From: Ruegeria lacuscaerulensis
GTDB taxonomy: Bacteria; Pseudomonadota; Alphaproteobacteria; Rhodobacterales; Rhodobacteraceae
Direction of reading: 5' to 3'
Assembly (NCBI RefSeq): GCF_013033355.1
Contig: NZ_WQDY01000002.1
Coordinates: forward strand, 186,001-250,000
DNA: 64,000 nucleotides
The stretch's first letter is position 1; every line of letters starts with the position of its first letter. Below the pieces are notes generated by a model, which saw nothing but the letters and a program-made list of their open reading frames with translations, ran no database searches and was not told where the DNA came from. The position numbers and the translations under genes are program-made. Shown piece after piece: positions 17,571 to 26,282 of the stretch.

Positions 17571-18896
17571 TCACCCGCGCGCGCGGATCACTTGCAGCAA
17601 GGGCAGCAAAGTCGCCATTTCCGGTCCGCGCTCCATCCCTGTCAGCGCTTTGCGCAACGGCATGAAAAGCCCCTTACCTTTGCGGCCCGTGGCCTCTTTG
17701 ACGGCCTTGGTCCAGGCACCCCAGGTTTCCCCGTCAAACGGGCCTTCTGGCAGCAGCGCAACAGCTTCGGCGATGAATGCCCGATCCTCGTCAGCGATCA
17801 AAGGTTCGGCCCCGTCGCGGCACAGGTCCCACCAGCCCTTCAGATCAGCCAGAGTCGTGATGTTCTCGCGCGCCATGGCCCAGAACGACTCGGCCAGCTC
17901 AGCCGGGACACCCGCATCGGCGACCGCATCGGCCACATCGGCCAGTGGCAACGATTGCAGGTGTTTTGCGGTCAGCGGAAACAGGTCCTGCACGTCGAAT
18001 TTAGTCGGCGCCGCGCCAAAACGGACAATGTCAAACCCGTCTATCAGCTCGGCCATGTCCGAACGCAATTCGACCGGATCAGAGGACCCCAGACGCGCCA
18101 TCAAGCTCAGCAGAGCCATCGGCTGCACGCCCTGTTCGCGCAGATCGCGCAAGGCCAGCGTACCCAGACGTTTCGACAGCGCCTCACCCTGCGGGCCAGT
18201 CAGCAGCGAGTGGTGCGCAAAGCGCGGGCAGTCTCCGCCCAGCGCCTGAATGATCTGAATCTGCGTCGCGGTATTGGTCACATGGTCCGAACCGCGCACC
18301 ACATCGGTCACGCCCATCTCGGTATCGTCGACCACAGACGCGATGGTGTACAGAACCTGACCATCCCCCCGGATCAGCACCGGATCAGACACTGACGCCG
18401 CATCAATCGAGATGTTGCCGAGAATACCATCATTCCACTCGATCCGTTCGTGATCCAGTTTGAAGCGCCACACACCATTGCCACGTTCCGCGCGCAGAGC
18501 CTCTTTCTCGGCCGCCGACAGGTTCAGCGCGGCGCGGTCGTAGACCGGCGGCTTGCCCATGTTCAGCTGCTTCTTGCGTTTCAGGTCCAGCTCGGTCGGT
18601 GTCTCGAACGCCTCATAGAAACGACCCATCTCGCGCAGCTTGTCGGCTGCTTCGGCATAACGATCCAGACGGTCGGACTGACGCTCGACCCGGTCCCAAT
18701 GCAAACCCAGCCACTCCAGATCCTGCTTGATCGCGTCGACATATTCTTCCTTCGACCGCTCGGGATCGGTGTCGTCGATGCGCAGGATGAACGTGCCGCC
18801 TGCCTTGCGAGCGATCAGATAGTTCATCAGCGCGGTGCGCAGGTTGCCCACATGGATGTAACCGGTGGGCGACGGGGCGAAACGGGTGGTTGTCAT
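17571..18896 (-). CDS. gltX: Glutamate--tRNA ligase
   Basis: A 441-residue class I glutamyl-tRNA synthetase. The HIGH-type motif is APSPTGYIHVGN at residues 7-18 and the KMSKS-type motif is EALSKRLG. Many alphaproteobacteria carry two GltX paralogues, one of which may be discriminating; only one is in this window, so its tRNA specificity (Glu only, or Glu and Gln) cannot be fixed here. It stands alone with its own terminator. Confidence 0.95.
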   Translation of the reverse strand: MTTTRFAPSPTGYIHVGNLRTALMNYLIARKAGGTFILRIDDTDPERSKEEYVDAIKQDLEWLGLHWDRVERQSDRLDRYAEAADKLREMGRFYEAFETPTELDLKRKKQLNMGKPPVYDRAALNLSAAEKEALRAERGNGVWRFKLDHERIEWNDGILGNISIDAASVSDPVLIRGDGQVLYTIASVVDDTEMGVTDVVRGSDHVTNTATQIQIIQALGGDCPRFAHHSLLTGPQGEALSKRLGTLALRDLREQGVQPMALLSLMARLGSSDPVELRSDMAELIDGFDIVRFGAAPTKFDVQDLFPLTAKHLQSLPLADVADAVADAGVPAELAESFWAMARENITTLADLKGWWDLCRDGAEPLIADEDRAFIAEAVALLPEGPFDGETWGAWTKAVKEATGRKGKGLFMPLRKALTGMERGPEMATLLPLLQVIRARG

Positions 18897-19023
18897 AGGT
18901 GTCTCCTGTTGGCGCGGCTCTTGTCACAGGATTGGCATTTTGTCCAGCACATGCAGGAAAACGGGGCGGCAGGAAACAAATCTGCCTTCAGATCCGGCGC
19001 GGATCGTAACATGAGCAAAAATT

Positions 19024-19036
19024 AACATGCTATGTT
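19024..19036. repeat. Short inverted repeat upstream of the MBL-fold gene
   Basis: AACAT-GCT-ATGTT is a perfect 5-3-5 dyad about 95 bases before the start at 19130. A second dyad, GATCC-N5-GGATC, lies at 18991-19005. Either could be an operator; no known box was matched. Confidence 0.35.
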
Positions 19037-19129
19037 CGCTCACGCAGCCCATTTCACTGATGTGTGAACTGGCAAGTGGCCTTCACCGATCTAGGATTAC
19101 AACTGGTGCTCTGACAGGGAGAATGAGAC

Positions 19130-20062
19130 ATGACCATCAAACTGACACGCCGCGCAGCGCTCGGATCAGCCGCAGCATTGCCTTTTGCCGCCGCTGCAAC
19201 CCCGGTGCTGGCAGCAACGAACGAAACCAAAGCGAACTCAACAATCGCCAAATCGTTTCAACTGGGCGATTTCACTGTCACCTCGCTTTTGGATGGCAGT
19301 TTGCCGCGTGACGGCGCCAAAGAGATTTTCGGCGGCGGTGCCTCGGACGAGGAATTTGCCAAGGTCTCGGCCGACAATTTCATCCCTGCCGACCAAGCAC
19401 AATTCTTCTTTACCCCGACGCTGGTCAACACCGGATCCGAGCTGGTTCTGTTCGACACCGGCTTGGGTCAGGGGGGTATTCAGGCCGCTCTTGCAGATGC
19501 GGGGGTTACCGCTGATCAGATCGACGTCGTCGTACTTACCCATATGCATCCCGACCACATCGGCGGCATGACAACCAATGATGCCCCCACATTTACCAAC
19601 GCGCGTTTTGTGACCGCTTCCCCCGAATATGATTTCTGGGCAGCTCAGGATGCAGGGAACCGCGTCGGCGATCTGGTTGCCGCCAAGGTCACTCCGCAAG
19701 CTGAAAAGATGACATTCCTTGGCGATGGCGGAGAAGTCGCATCAGGCATCACAGCCGTCGCGGCGTATGGCCATACACCGGGCCACACTGTCTATCACCT
19801 TGAAAGCAACGGGCAGCGTCTGGTTCTGACTGCTGACCTCGCAAACCATTACGTCTGGTCTTTCGCGCATCCCGAATGGGAGGTTCGCTTTGACATGGAC
19901 AAAGCTGCAGCCACAGCATCACGCCGTAAGGTTTTGGGTATGCTGGCCGCAGATAAAGTCCCGATGATCGGATTCCATATGCCGTTCCCTGCAGCAGGTT
20001 TTGTTGAAACACGTGGGGATGGTTTCCGCTTTGTCCCCGTCAGCTATCAGATGATGGGCTAA
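19130..20062 (+). CDS. Exported metallo-beta-lactamase-fold hydrolase
   Basis: A 310-residue metallo-beta-lactamase-superfamily protein with a Tat-like signal (MTIKLTRRAALGSAAALPFA, ending in ALA). The metal site is intact: THMHPDHIGG (HxHxDH), a later His in GHTPGHT, Asp in LTADLANH and a final His in IGFHMPFP. GGGAG precedes the ATG. The sequence is closer to AiiA/quinone-type hydrolases than to antibiotic beta-lactamases. The substrate is unknown. It converges on a FAD oxidoreductase with three bases between stops. Confidence 0.88.
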   Translation: MTIKLTRRAALGSAAALPFAAAATPVLAATNETKANSTIAKSFQLGDFTVTSLLDGSLPRDGAKEIFGGGASDEEFAKVSADNFIPADQAQFFFTPTLVNTGSELVLFDTGLGQGGIQAALADAGVTADQIDVVVLTHMHPDHIGGMTTNDAPTFTNARFVTASPEYDFWAAQDAGNRVGDLVAAKVTPQAEKMTFLGDGGEVASGITAVAAYGHTPGHTVYHLESNGQRLVLTADLANHYVWSFAHPEWEVRFDMDKAAATASRRKVLGMLAADKVPMIGFHMPFPAAGFVETRGDGFRFVPVSYQMMG

Positions 20063-20065
20063 CCC

Positions 20066-21394
20066 TTAATATCCTGGGTCCGGCCGCACGCGTGAACCAT
20101 CGGTAAAACGTGACAGACGAAACGCGGCCGGATCAACACATGGTGTTGTGCCCGCGACCAAATCAGCCATAAGGAGGCCCGCGCCGGGCGCTATGCCAAA
20201 GCCGTGGCCGGAAAATCCCGTGGCGATGAACATACCCGGCATCGTATCCACACCCGAAATGACAGGTATGGCATCGGGTGTAACGTCGATCATCCCCGCC
20301 CAACTCTGAACCAGTTCACTTGCCTGTAAGGCCGGAATTGCTCTCTGCGCACTCGCCCAAGCGCGGCGAAGAACCTTGCCCGAAGGATCGGGGTCCAGAA
20401 CGCGGGTATGCTCGAACGGCGTGACATCCGTAGGCAGCCACGATCTGACCTCTTGTGCTTCGACCGCCCAACGTTTGGACCATCGGAACCGGAGTGATCG
20501 CCATTCCTGCCGAAGTGCGGGCAGAAAACGCCGGGCCAATCGAAAGCTGTCAGGGACGATATCAACCGTATTCTCATGGCCAGATGCTATTGTGTACCCT
20601 CCATCCGCACGTTTACGAATTGCGAAGTCGTCCGACCATAAAGCTGTCTCGGGACCTGCAACCGGAGAAGCCCGTAAAACCGTGTTCAGCACTTTGAGCT
20701 GTGGCAAATCTATACCCGCGTTGCCTGCGAAAAGGCGGGACCAGGCACCTCCTGCCAATACCGCGGAATCACAGGCGACACGGCCGCGTTCAGTGAAAAC
20801 CCCGGCAATGCGCCCATCCTGCACATCCACGCTGCGCACTGCACAGTTGGTCATGAGCACCGCACCCCTGTCGCGGGCTGCCTCGGCGATCGCAGGGGCT
20901 GCCCACTGCGGCTCGGCCCGCCCATCGCGAGGCATGTAAAGCGCGTAGTTCAATCCAGTTTCGTGGTCCGGCAACACAGCGTCCAGTTCAGCGCCAGACA
21001 GCAATTCTGCGCCTGTCTGCAATCCCTCAACATGCTGCGCCCACCGTTCGAGGTTTTGGGCCCCGCGGCGACCCGAAGCACCAAACAGAATTCCTGACCG
21101 GGTAAATCCGGTTTTGCGCCCGACACGGTCATCAAGCCCATCCCAGAGTTTCTGGGCCTCCAGCATCAAAGGAATTTCGCGAGGATCCCGCAAACCCAAT
21201 CGCACCCAACCCCAATTGCGCGAGCTCTGCTCACCAGCTATGTGGCCTTTTTCGCAAAGTAGAACCCGTGCGCCCCGCTCGGACAACTCCAAAGCGGTTA
21301 CGGCACCAATAATACCTCCTCCGATCACCACGACATCCACGGATTTCGGAAGGTTCAAATCTGGTTCCACGTGGGTGGGTTTCGGGCCGGGCAT
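20066..21394 (-). CDS. FAD-dependent oxidoreductase (DAO family)
   Basis: A 442-residue D-amino-acid-oxidase-superfamily flavoprotein. The dinucleotide-binding motif VVVIGGGIIGAVTALELSER occurs at residues 20-39, and the C-terminal GFSGHGFGIAPGAG is the conserved FAD-contact loop. QSSRNWGWVR in the first quarter is typical of the glycine oxidase/sarcosine oxidase-like subgroup, acting on an amine or amino acid. No partner subunits are adjacent. A weak GAGCGG ribosome site precedes the ATG. Confidence 0.85.
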   Translation of the reverse strand: MPGPKPTHVEPDLNLPKSVDVVVIGGGIIGAVTALELSERGARVLLCEKGHIAGEQSSRNWGWVRLGLRDPREIPLMLEAQKLWDGLDDRVGRKTGFTRSGILFGASGRRGAQNLERWAQHVEGLQTGAELLSGAELDAVLPDHETGLNYALYMPRDGRAEPQWAAPAIAEAARDRGAVLMTNCAVRSVDVQDGRIAGVFTERGRVACDSAVLAGGAWSRLFAGNAGIDLPQLKVLNTVLRASPVAGPETALWSDDFAIRKRADGGYTIASGHENTVDIVPDSFRLARRFLPALRQEWRSLRFRWSKRWAVEAQEVRSWLPTDVTPFEHTRVLDPDPSGKVLRRAWASAQRAIPALQASELVQSWAGMIDVTPDAIPVISGVDTMPGMFIATGFSGHGFGIAPGAGLLMADLVAGTTPCVDPAAFRLSRFTDGSRVRPDPGY

Positions 21395-21529
21395 CTACCG
21401 CTCTTTTATCATTGCTCGGACCGCAATGAATGCCCGTGGCACAACCAGTGGCAATACGACCGAAGTCGTGGTTGTCACTATTTTCGTGATCTGTGTCTAT
21501 CGCGCACAGTTTCCAAAAACCGCAAGCGC

Positions 21530-21796
21530 TCAGGCCGCCCCGACCAGTTCAGCCCATTTTTGCCGTAGCGAGGCAGAAAACCCGATGACAGTGTCAGGCG
21601 CGGCTTCGTGCGGCTTGTCCGCGGATGCCGGAATCGTTGGAGGTGTTGGCTCTGGTTCCGACTTGACCGAATGCTCTTGGTTCATCAGGTCGGCAATCGC
21701 CAGGTCCAGCTTGGTTTCATCCAGGACCTGACCTTCCGATTCCATGGACTTCCACGGTAACGGAGAATGCAGCGGTTTATCGTATTCCTCACGCAT
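21530..21796 (-). CDS. Hypothetical acidic protein
   Basis: An 88-residue open frame (MREEYDKPLHSPLPWK...) with no recognised domain, signal peptide or membrane segment. The middle is rich in Glu, Pro, Ser and Thr (about residues 44-66) and likely disordered, and the last 20 residues could form a helix. It has plausible codon use but no clear ribosome site. It stands alone between the oxidoreductase and nadE. If it is not a gene, 21395-22053 is a 659-base non-coding stretch. Confidence 0.5.
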   Translation of the reverse strand: MREEYDKPLHSPLPWKSMESEGQVLDETKLDLAIADLMNQEHSVKSEPEPTPPTIPASADKPHEAAPDTVIGFSASLRQKWAELVGAA

Positions 21797-22053
21797 GGCG
21801 ATACCAAATCGTTAACACAGACATCTGAGGCGACGCGCAAACTGACCTGGTCGATTCAACCGTCCGGTTTGTCCAACCCAATTGCGTCACACCCGCCCGA
21901 CATTGGGCGATAATACAGCTAAAATGTGGCGAAAAAGCGGCCTGTCGACAAGGAAAACTGCCAAACAAAGGCTGTCACCCCGCCCAAAGGGGATTGAGTG
22001 GAAACACTTTACCACAGCTAGGGAAATTGGATCGGGATTACCGACAATTTATC
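21797..22053. other. Intergenic region with small hairpins
   Basis: The 257-base gap after nadE contains two close stem-loops: CCCC-GCCCAAA-GGGG near 21978-21992, and AGTG-GAAA-CACT near 21997-22008 with a GNRA-type loop. No T-run follows on either strand. A processed 3' end, a small RNA or chance are all possible. A TATTAT box on the minus strand could serve the small hypothetical gene. Confidence 0.3.
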
Positions 22054-23712
22054 TCAGGAGCGGTCGCGCCACCGGTTCGCTATCGGATAGCGGCGATCCA
22101 GCCAGAATGCACGACTTGTCAGACGTGTTCCGGGCGCAGACTGAAACCGCTTGTACTCTGAGATATAGATTAGATGCTCGACCCTGCGGGCATCCGCTTC
22201 GTCAAAACCAGCAGCAACGCAATCAGCGATCGAGCCGTCCTGATCGACTAGAATATCCAAAAGCGCGTCCAACACCGGATAATCCGGCAAGCTGTCACTG
22301 TCTTTCTGATCCGCGCGCAGCTCGGCGCTGGGGGGTTTGTCGATAACCGACGGCCGAATAACTTCGCCATTGGGGCCCTTCATCCAGTCGCGATGATTGG
22401 CATTCCGCCAACGGCATGTTTCGAAAACCCGTGTCTTGTACAGATCTTTGATCGGGTTATAGCCGCCATTCATATCGCCGTAGATCGTGGCGTAGCCCAC
22501 GGCGACCTCGGATTTATTACCGGTGGTCAGCAACATCTCGCCGAACTTGTTTGATATCGCCATCAGCAGCAGCCCGCGCAGACGGGATTGAATGTTTTCC
22601 TCGGTCAGATCCTCGTCCCGCCCGGCAAAGAGCTGGGACAGAGTCCCAGTAACGGCCGCCCGGCTATCCGAAATCGGAACATAGTCGTAATGCACGCCCA
22701 GCGCCTTGGCGACGGCCTCGGCGTCGTCCAGCGAGGCCTGGCTGGTATATTCCGACGGCAGCATGACACAGCGCACGTTCTCGGCCCCAAGCGCATCCAC
22801 GGCAATCGCGGCAACCAGAGCCGAATCCACCCCCCCGGACAATCCAAGGACACATTTTTTGAACCCCGTTTTACCCATGTAATCCCGCAGAGACTGGACC
22901 ATGGCGCGGTAGTCCTGCTCCCATGCATCGGGCTGCGGCACGATATCTGCCGGAACGATACGCCACCCGTCGTCCCCACGCTCCAGATCAACATGAGCCA
23001 GAGCCGCGTCAAAAACGGGCATTCGGAAAGCAAGCTCTCCGCCCGGGTTCAGGCCAAAGGTCGCGCCGTCAAATACCTGATCGTCTTGTCCACCGACCAT
23101 ATTCAGATAGATCAGGGGCAACCCGGTCTCGATCACACGTGCAACCATATGATTCAGGCGGATATCGTATTTGTCGCGAAAATAGGGCGAACCATTCGGG
23201 ATCAGCAGGAACTCGGCCCCGGTCTCCTCCAGCGTCTCGGCCACATCCGGATGCCAACTGTCCTCGCAGATCGGGCTGCCGATGCGCGTATTGCCAACTG
23301 AGTAAGGTCCCCCCAAAGGGCCTGAATCATAAAGGCGCACTTCGTCGAAAACGGTTTCATTGGGAAGATGATGTTTCAACACCTTGCTACTGACCTTGCC
23401 GCCCTTCAGAATCAGGTAAGCGTTGTATAGGTGGCCGTCTTCCACCCAAGGCCCGCCGATCGCCAGAGCAGGCCCATCTGCACATTTCGCGGCCAACGCC
23501 TCGACAGCGGCCATGGCAGTGCGATGAAAGGCCGGCTTCATGACCAGGTCCTGCGTATTGTACCCGGTTATGAACATTTCCGGCAAAGCCACCATGTCGG
23601 CCCCAGCGGTGCGCGCTTGTTCCCATGCGTCAAGCGCCTGCGCCGCATTGCCTTCGATATCCCCCACAGTCGGGTTGAGTTGCGCCAGAGTGATGCGGAA
23701 ACGGTCGGCCAT
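22054..23712 (-). CDS. nadE: Glutamine-dependent NAD+ synthase
   Basis: A 552-residue two-domain NadE. The N-terminal nitrilase-like glutaminase (about 1-260) has the Glu-Lys-Cys triad at Glu45 (VALPEMF), Lys113 (LKHHLPN) and Cys149 (SPICEDSWHP). The C-terminal synthetase domain has the ATP-pyrophosphatase loop LGLSGGVDSAL near residue 290 and the conserved LLTTGNKSE. It amidates deamido-NAD using ammonia channelled from glutamine, the step after NadD. Confidence 0.95.
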   Translation of the reverse strand: MADRFRITLAQLNPTVGDIEGNAAQALDAWEQARTAGADMVALPEMFITGYNTQDLVMKPAFHRTAMAAVEALAAKCADGPALAIGGPWVEDGHLYNAYLILKGGKVSSKVLKHHLPNETVFDEVRLYDSGPLGGPYSVGNTRIGSPICEDSWHPDVAETLEETGAEFLLIPNGSPYFRDKYDIRLNHMVARVIETGLPLIYLNMVGGQDDQVFDGATFGLNPGGELAFRMPVFDAALAHVDLERGDDGWRIVPADIVPQPDAWEQDYRAMVQSLRDYMGKTGFKKCVLGLSGGVDSALVAAIAVDALGAENVRCVMLPSEYTSQASLDDAEAVAKALGVHYDYVPISDSRAAVTGTLSQLFAGRDEDLTEENIQSRLRGLLLMAISNKFGEMLLTTGNKSEVAVGYATIYGDMNGGYNPIKDLYKTRVFETCRWRNANHRDWMKGPNGEVIRPSVIDKPPSAELRADQKDSDSLPDYPVLDALLDILVDQDGSIADCVAAGFDEADARRVEHLIYISEYKRFQSAPGTRLTSRAFWLDRRYPIANRWRDRS

Positions 23713-23857
23713 GCTGCCCTCTTGCCCTCGTCAGTCTTATGCCATTTAGCAGATCGCGGCGCGAGTGAAAGGCAAATGCGGCAAAAGCCGTTGCCCTGCC
23801 CCCTGCGGTATCTTAGTTTTGCGCAAAAGGATGATAACCGGGCAGGTTGGAACGATC

Positions 23858-25324
23858 ATGAATGCATTCCGCACCTCAATTGCTGTAACGGCCCTGGCCT
23901 TGATGGCCGGAACCGTTAGCGCGCAGGAAGGACAGGTGATCACGGCCGATGACGAGGTCGGCGGCGTCTACGAAGGTACGTTTCTGAACGGCCTGCGCCA
24001 CGGAACCGGCACGTATCGCCTACCGGACGGGTTCGAATACACTGGCCAGTGGTCCGAGGGCGAAATTCAAGGCAGCGGTATCGCCCGATACGCGAATGGG
24101 TCGATCTACCAAGGTATGTTTGCAAAGGGTCAGCCCGAGGGGCGTGGTAAGATCATTTATACTGACGGTGGCAGCTATGAGGGCGACTGGGCTAACGGCA
24201 CGATCAACGGCACCGGCATTGCGACATATGCGAACGGTCAACGGTACGAAGGTGGGTTCAAAGATGCCAAGCGTCACGGCAAAGGCATTCTGACCAATCC
24301 GAACGGCTACACCTATGACGGTGATTGGGTCGAGGGCGTCAAGCAAGGCAAAGCCAAAATCACCTGGGCAAACGGTAACGTTTATGAAGGCGACGTCCTG
24401 AATGGGCAGCGCCATGGTGAAGGCACTCTGACCGTTCCCGACGGCATGACCTATAGCGGTGCGTGGCTTGAAGGTCGGATGACCGGAAAGGGCCGGCAGG
24501 TTCTGGCGAACGGAGACGTCTACGAAGGCGACATGGTGGACGGGCGCCGTCAGGGCATCGGCAAGGCGACCTATGTGAACGGCACGACATACGAAGGCGC
24601 GTATGTCGATGACCGTCGAGAAGGCAAGGGCCGCTTTGTTGGCGCAGACGGGTTTGAATACAACGGCGAATGGTCCGGAGGCCAGATCGACGGGTTCGGC
24701 GAGATGACCTATCCTGACGGCTCGGTCTATGTGGGGGATTTCAGCGTCGACCTGCCCCACGGCAAAGGCGTACACACTTACCCGGATGGCACTATATACG
24801 ACGGTGACTGGATCGCTGGCATCTACGAAGGCCGCGGAACCGTCACCTATCCCAACGGCGTGGTCTATTCGGGCCAGTTCAGGAACGGCCTGAGCCATGG
24901 CTCAGGTGTGCTGAAATTGGCCAATGGTTATATATACGAGGGCGAATGGGTTGACGGAAACCGCCAAGGCACTGGCAAAGCCAGCTTTCCGGATGGCACA
25001 GTCTACGAAGGCGAATTCCTGAACGGCAAGCGGCACGGCCAAGGCACCGTCACCACGGCACGCAATTTCACATATACCGGTGGGTGGGTTGACGGAAAAA
25101 TCAGTGGTAGCGGTATCGCGACCTATGCCACCGGCGACGTCTACGAGGGCAATTTCCGCGACAATAAACGCCACGGTGACGGCACCATGCGTTATGCCAA
25201 TGGAGAGGTCGAGACTGGCACCTGGGAAAACGACGTTTTGCCCAGCAGCGGCGAGGCTGAGACGACAGCGCCAGAGGAAACCCCGCCCGCGTCCCAATCG
25301 ACCGAGACACCCTCGGACGGGTAG
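23858..25324 (+). CDS. Exported MORN-repeat protein
   Basis: A 488-residue protein with a Sec signal peptide (MNAFRTSIAVTALALMAGTV, cleaved near SAQ). It is followed by 18 tandem 23-residue MORN repeats of the form xYEGxWxxGxxxGxGxxxYxxG and a degenerate nineteenth. The tail after about residue 465 is rich in Thr, Glu and Pro. MORN arrays form long beta-hairpin ribbons and serve as scaffolds or lipid/partner-binding surfaces; no enzyme domain is attached. The mature protein should be periplasmic or exported. The ATG was chosen because it starts the signal peptide. Confidence 0.9.
   Translation: MNAFRTSIAVTALALMAGTVSAQEGQVITADDEVGGVYEGTFLNGLRHGTGTYRLPDGFEYTGQWSEGEIQGSGIARYANGSIYQGMFAKGQPEGRGKIIYTDGGSYEGDWANGTINGTGIATYANGQRYEGGFKDAKRHGKGILTNPNGYTYDGDWVEGVKQGKAKITWANGNVYEGDVLNGQRHGEGTLTVPDGMTYSGAWLEGRMTGKGRQVLANGDVYEGDMVDGRRQGIGKATYVNGTTYEGAYVDDRREGKGRFVGADGFEYNGEWSGGQIDGFGEMTYPDGSVYVGDFSVDLPHGKGVHTYPDGTIYDGDWIAGIYEGRGTVTYPNGVVYSGQFRNGLSHGSGVLKLANGYIYEGEWVDGNRQGTGKASFPDGTVYEGEFLNGKRHGQGTVTTARNFTYTGGWVDGKISGSGIATYATGDVYEGNFRDNKRHGDGTMRYANGEVETGTWENDVLPSSGEAETTAPEETPPASQSTETPSDG
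23963..25204 (+). repeat. Eighteen in-frame 69-bp MORN repeat units
   Basis: Protein residues 36-449 divide into 18 blocks of exactly 23 residues with no insertions, each ending in NG or DG apart from repeats 16 and 17. Block 17 begins FTYTGGWVDG and block 18 DVYEGNF. The DNA copies have diverged, so this is an old array rather than a recent expansion. Confidence 0.9.
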
Positions 25325-25330
25325 CTCAGG

Positions 25331-25996
25331 CTACCACGGAACGGTCTGACCCGCCCAATCGAAGAAGCCGCCGGTATCAGCATGGGTCAGTGATTGAGCC
25401 ACTGCCAGCAGGTTCTGAGCCGCCTTGCCCGGTTTAACTGCCGGATGTCGACCTACGTATTTCTCGGTGAACGCGGTTTGAACCGTGCCAGGATGCAATG
25501 CCACGCACACACTTTGTTTATGCGTCCGCGCCAATTCGATCGCGGTTGTATGCACAATCTGGTTCACGGCGGCCTTGGCCGCGCGGTAACTGACCCATCC
25601 ACCCAACCGGTTGTCGCCGATGGACCCAACGCGCGCCGAAAGCACGGCAATCAAGCAGCGCCTGTCACGGGGCATCAGTCTGGCTGCGTGCCCCAGAACC
25701 AAAGCGGGGCCTACCGCGTTCAACGCAAACTGATCCATCATAGCTTGTGCAGACACTGCCTTTATCGACTTTTCCGGCGTGGCCCCGTCGATCTCAAGCG
25801 CGCCGGACGCGACGAAGATCATGTCATAAGGGCCAGTTAGCGTGCCGAGAATCGCGTTGGATTTGTCCGGATTCATCAAATCGAACCCGTCCGCTGACCG
25901 CGACAGGGTCGTGACTGAAACAGATTGCCCGAGTAGCCGCGCGTGAAGGGCTGAACCGATCCCCCCGGACGCGCCGATGATAAGTGCCGTTTGCAT
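25331..25996 (-). CDS. Short-chain dehydrogenase/reductase
   Basis: A 221-residue SDR oxidoreductase. The nucleotide-binding motif IIGASGGIGSAL is at residues 6-17, the catalytic Ser lies in LSARVGSIG, and the Tyr/Lys pair is in SYRAAKAA. It resembles the CsgA/YwfD-like short SDRs found next to cryptochrome-like genes in other bacteria, but no such neighbour exists here. The substrate is unknown. It converges on the MORN gene with six bases between. Confidence 0.88.
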   Translation of the reverse strand: MQTALIIGASGGIGSALHARLLGQSVSVTTLSRSADGFDLMNPDKSNAILGTLTGPYDMIFVASGALEIDGATPEKSIKAVSAQAMMDQFALNAVGPALVLGHAARLMPRDRRCLIAVLSARVGSIGDNRLGGWVSYRAAKAAVNQIVHTTAIELARTHKQSVCVALHPGTVQTAFTEKYVGRHPAVKPGKAAQNLLAVAQSLTHADTGGFFDWAGQTVPW

Positions 25997-26116
25997 GCCT
26001 CTTCACCTAGCAGCCCGCCCTCACCAATCAATATTTCCCGAAAAACAAACACGACCGGTAACAAGCTGCAAATTCCGTCTTTTCATTCGCAGCGCTGTCT
26101 GTATAACCTCAACCCC

Positions 26117-26203
26117 ATGATCAACCGCGCAGATATCCTTGTTGCCGACACCGCCTTTCGTGGTGCATCGCTGCGTGGCCTACTGATCCTAATCCGCCTC
26201 TGA
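26117..26203 (+). CDS. leuL: Leucine-rich leader peptide of leuA
   Basis: A 28-codon frame ending 79 bases before leuA. The C-terminal part reads SLRGLLILIRL: five Leu and two Ile in the last ten residues, and two of the Leu codons are CTA, rare in this GC-rich genome. This is the classic layout of an attenuation leader. There is no Shine-Dalgarno; a TATAAC box at 26102-26107 would start transcription about three bases before the ATG, so translation may be nearly leaderless. It is too short to be a normal protein gene. Confidence 0.7.
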   Translation: MINRADILVADTAFRGASLRGLLILIRL

Positions 26204-26248
26204 GCGTGCCATCCGGCGCGCCCGCTCAGAGGAGGACGCCCGCGCGCC
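26197..26248 (+). promoter_or_regulatory. Competing hairpins, probable leucine attenuator of leuA
   Basis: Stem P pairs CCTCTGAGCG (26197-26206) with CGCTCAGAGG (26223-26232), ten perfect pairs. Stem Q pairs GGCGCGC (26215-26221), inside the P loop, with GCGCGCC (26242-26248), so the two cannot form together. The left arm of P overlaps the last codon and stop of the leader peptide. A ribosome that finishes would mask P and allow Q; one stalled at the Leu codons would leave P free. Q lacks a T-run, so the terminator would not be canonical. Confidence 0.6.
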
Positions 26249-26282
26249 ATAGGCTTTAGGACAGAAGAAGAAAGAGATTCCC

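Noticed and set aside
18897..19129. Search for a tRNA or riboswitch near gltX
   Set aside because: No cloverleaf, T-loop or known riboswitch box was found; only two short dyads are visible.
21993..22008. CRISPR-repeat-like GATTGAGTGGAAAC string
   Set aside because: It occurs only once, with no spaced copies nearby and no cas genes.
24020..24898. Open frame antisense to the MORN repeats
   Set aside because: Its repetitive Val/Ala/Ile pattern is only the reverse complement of the repeat array.
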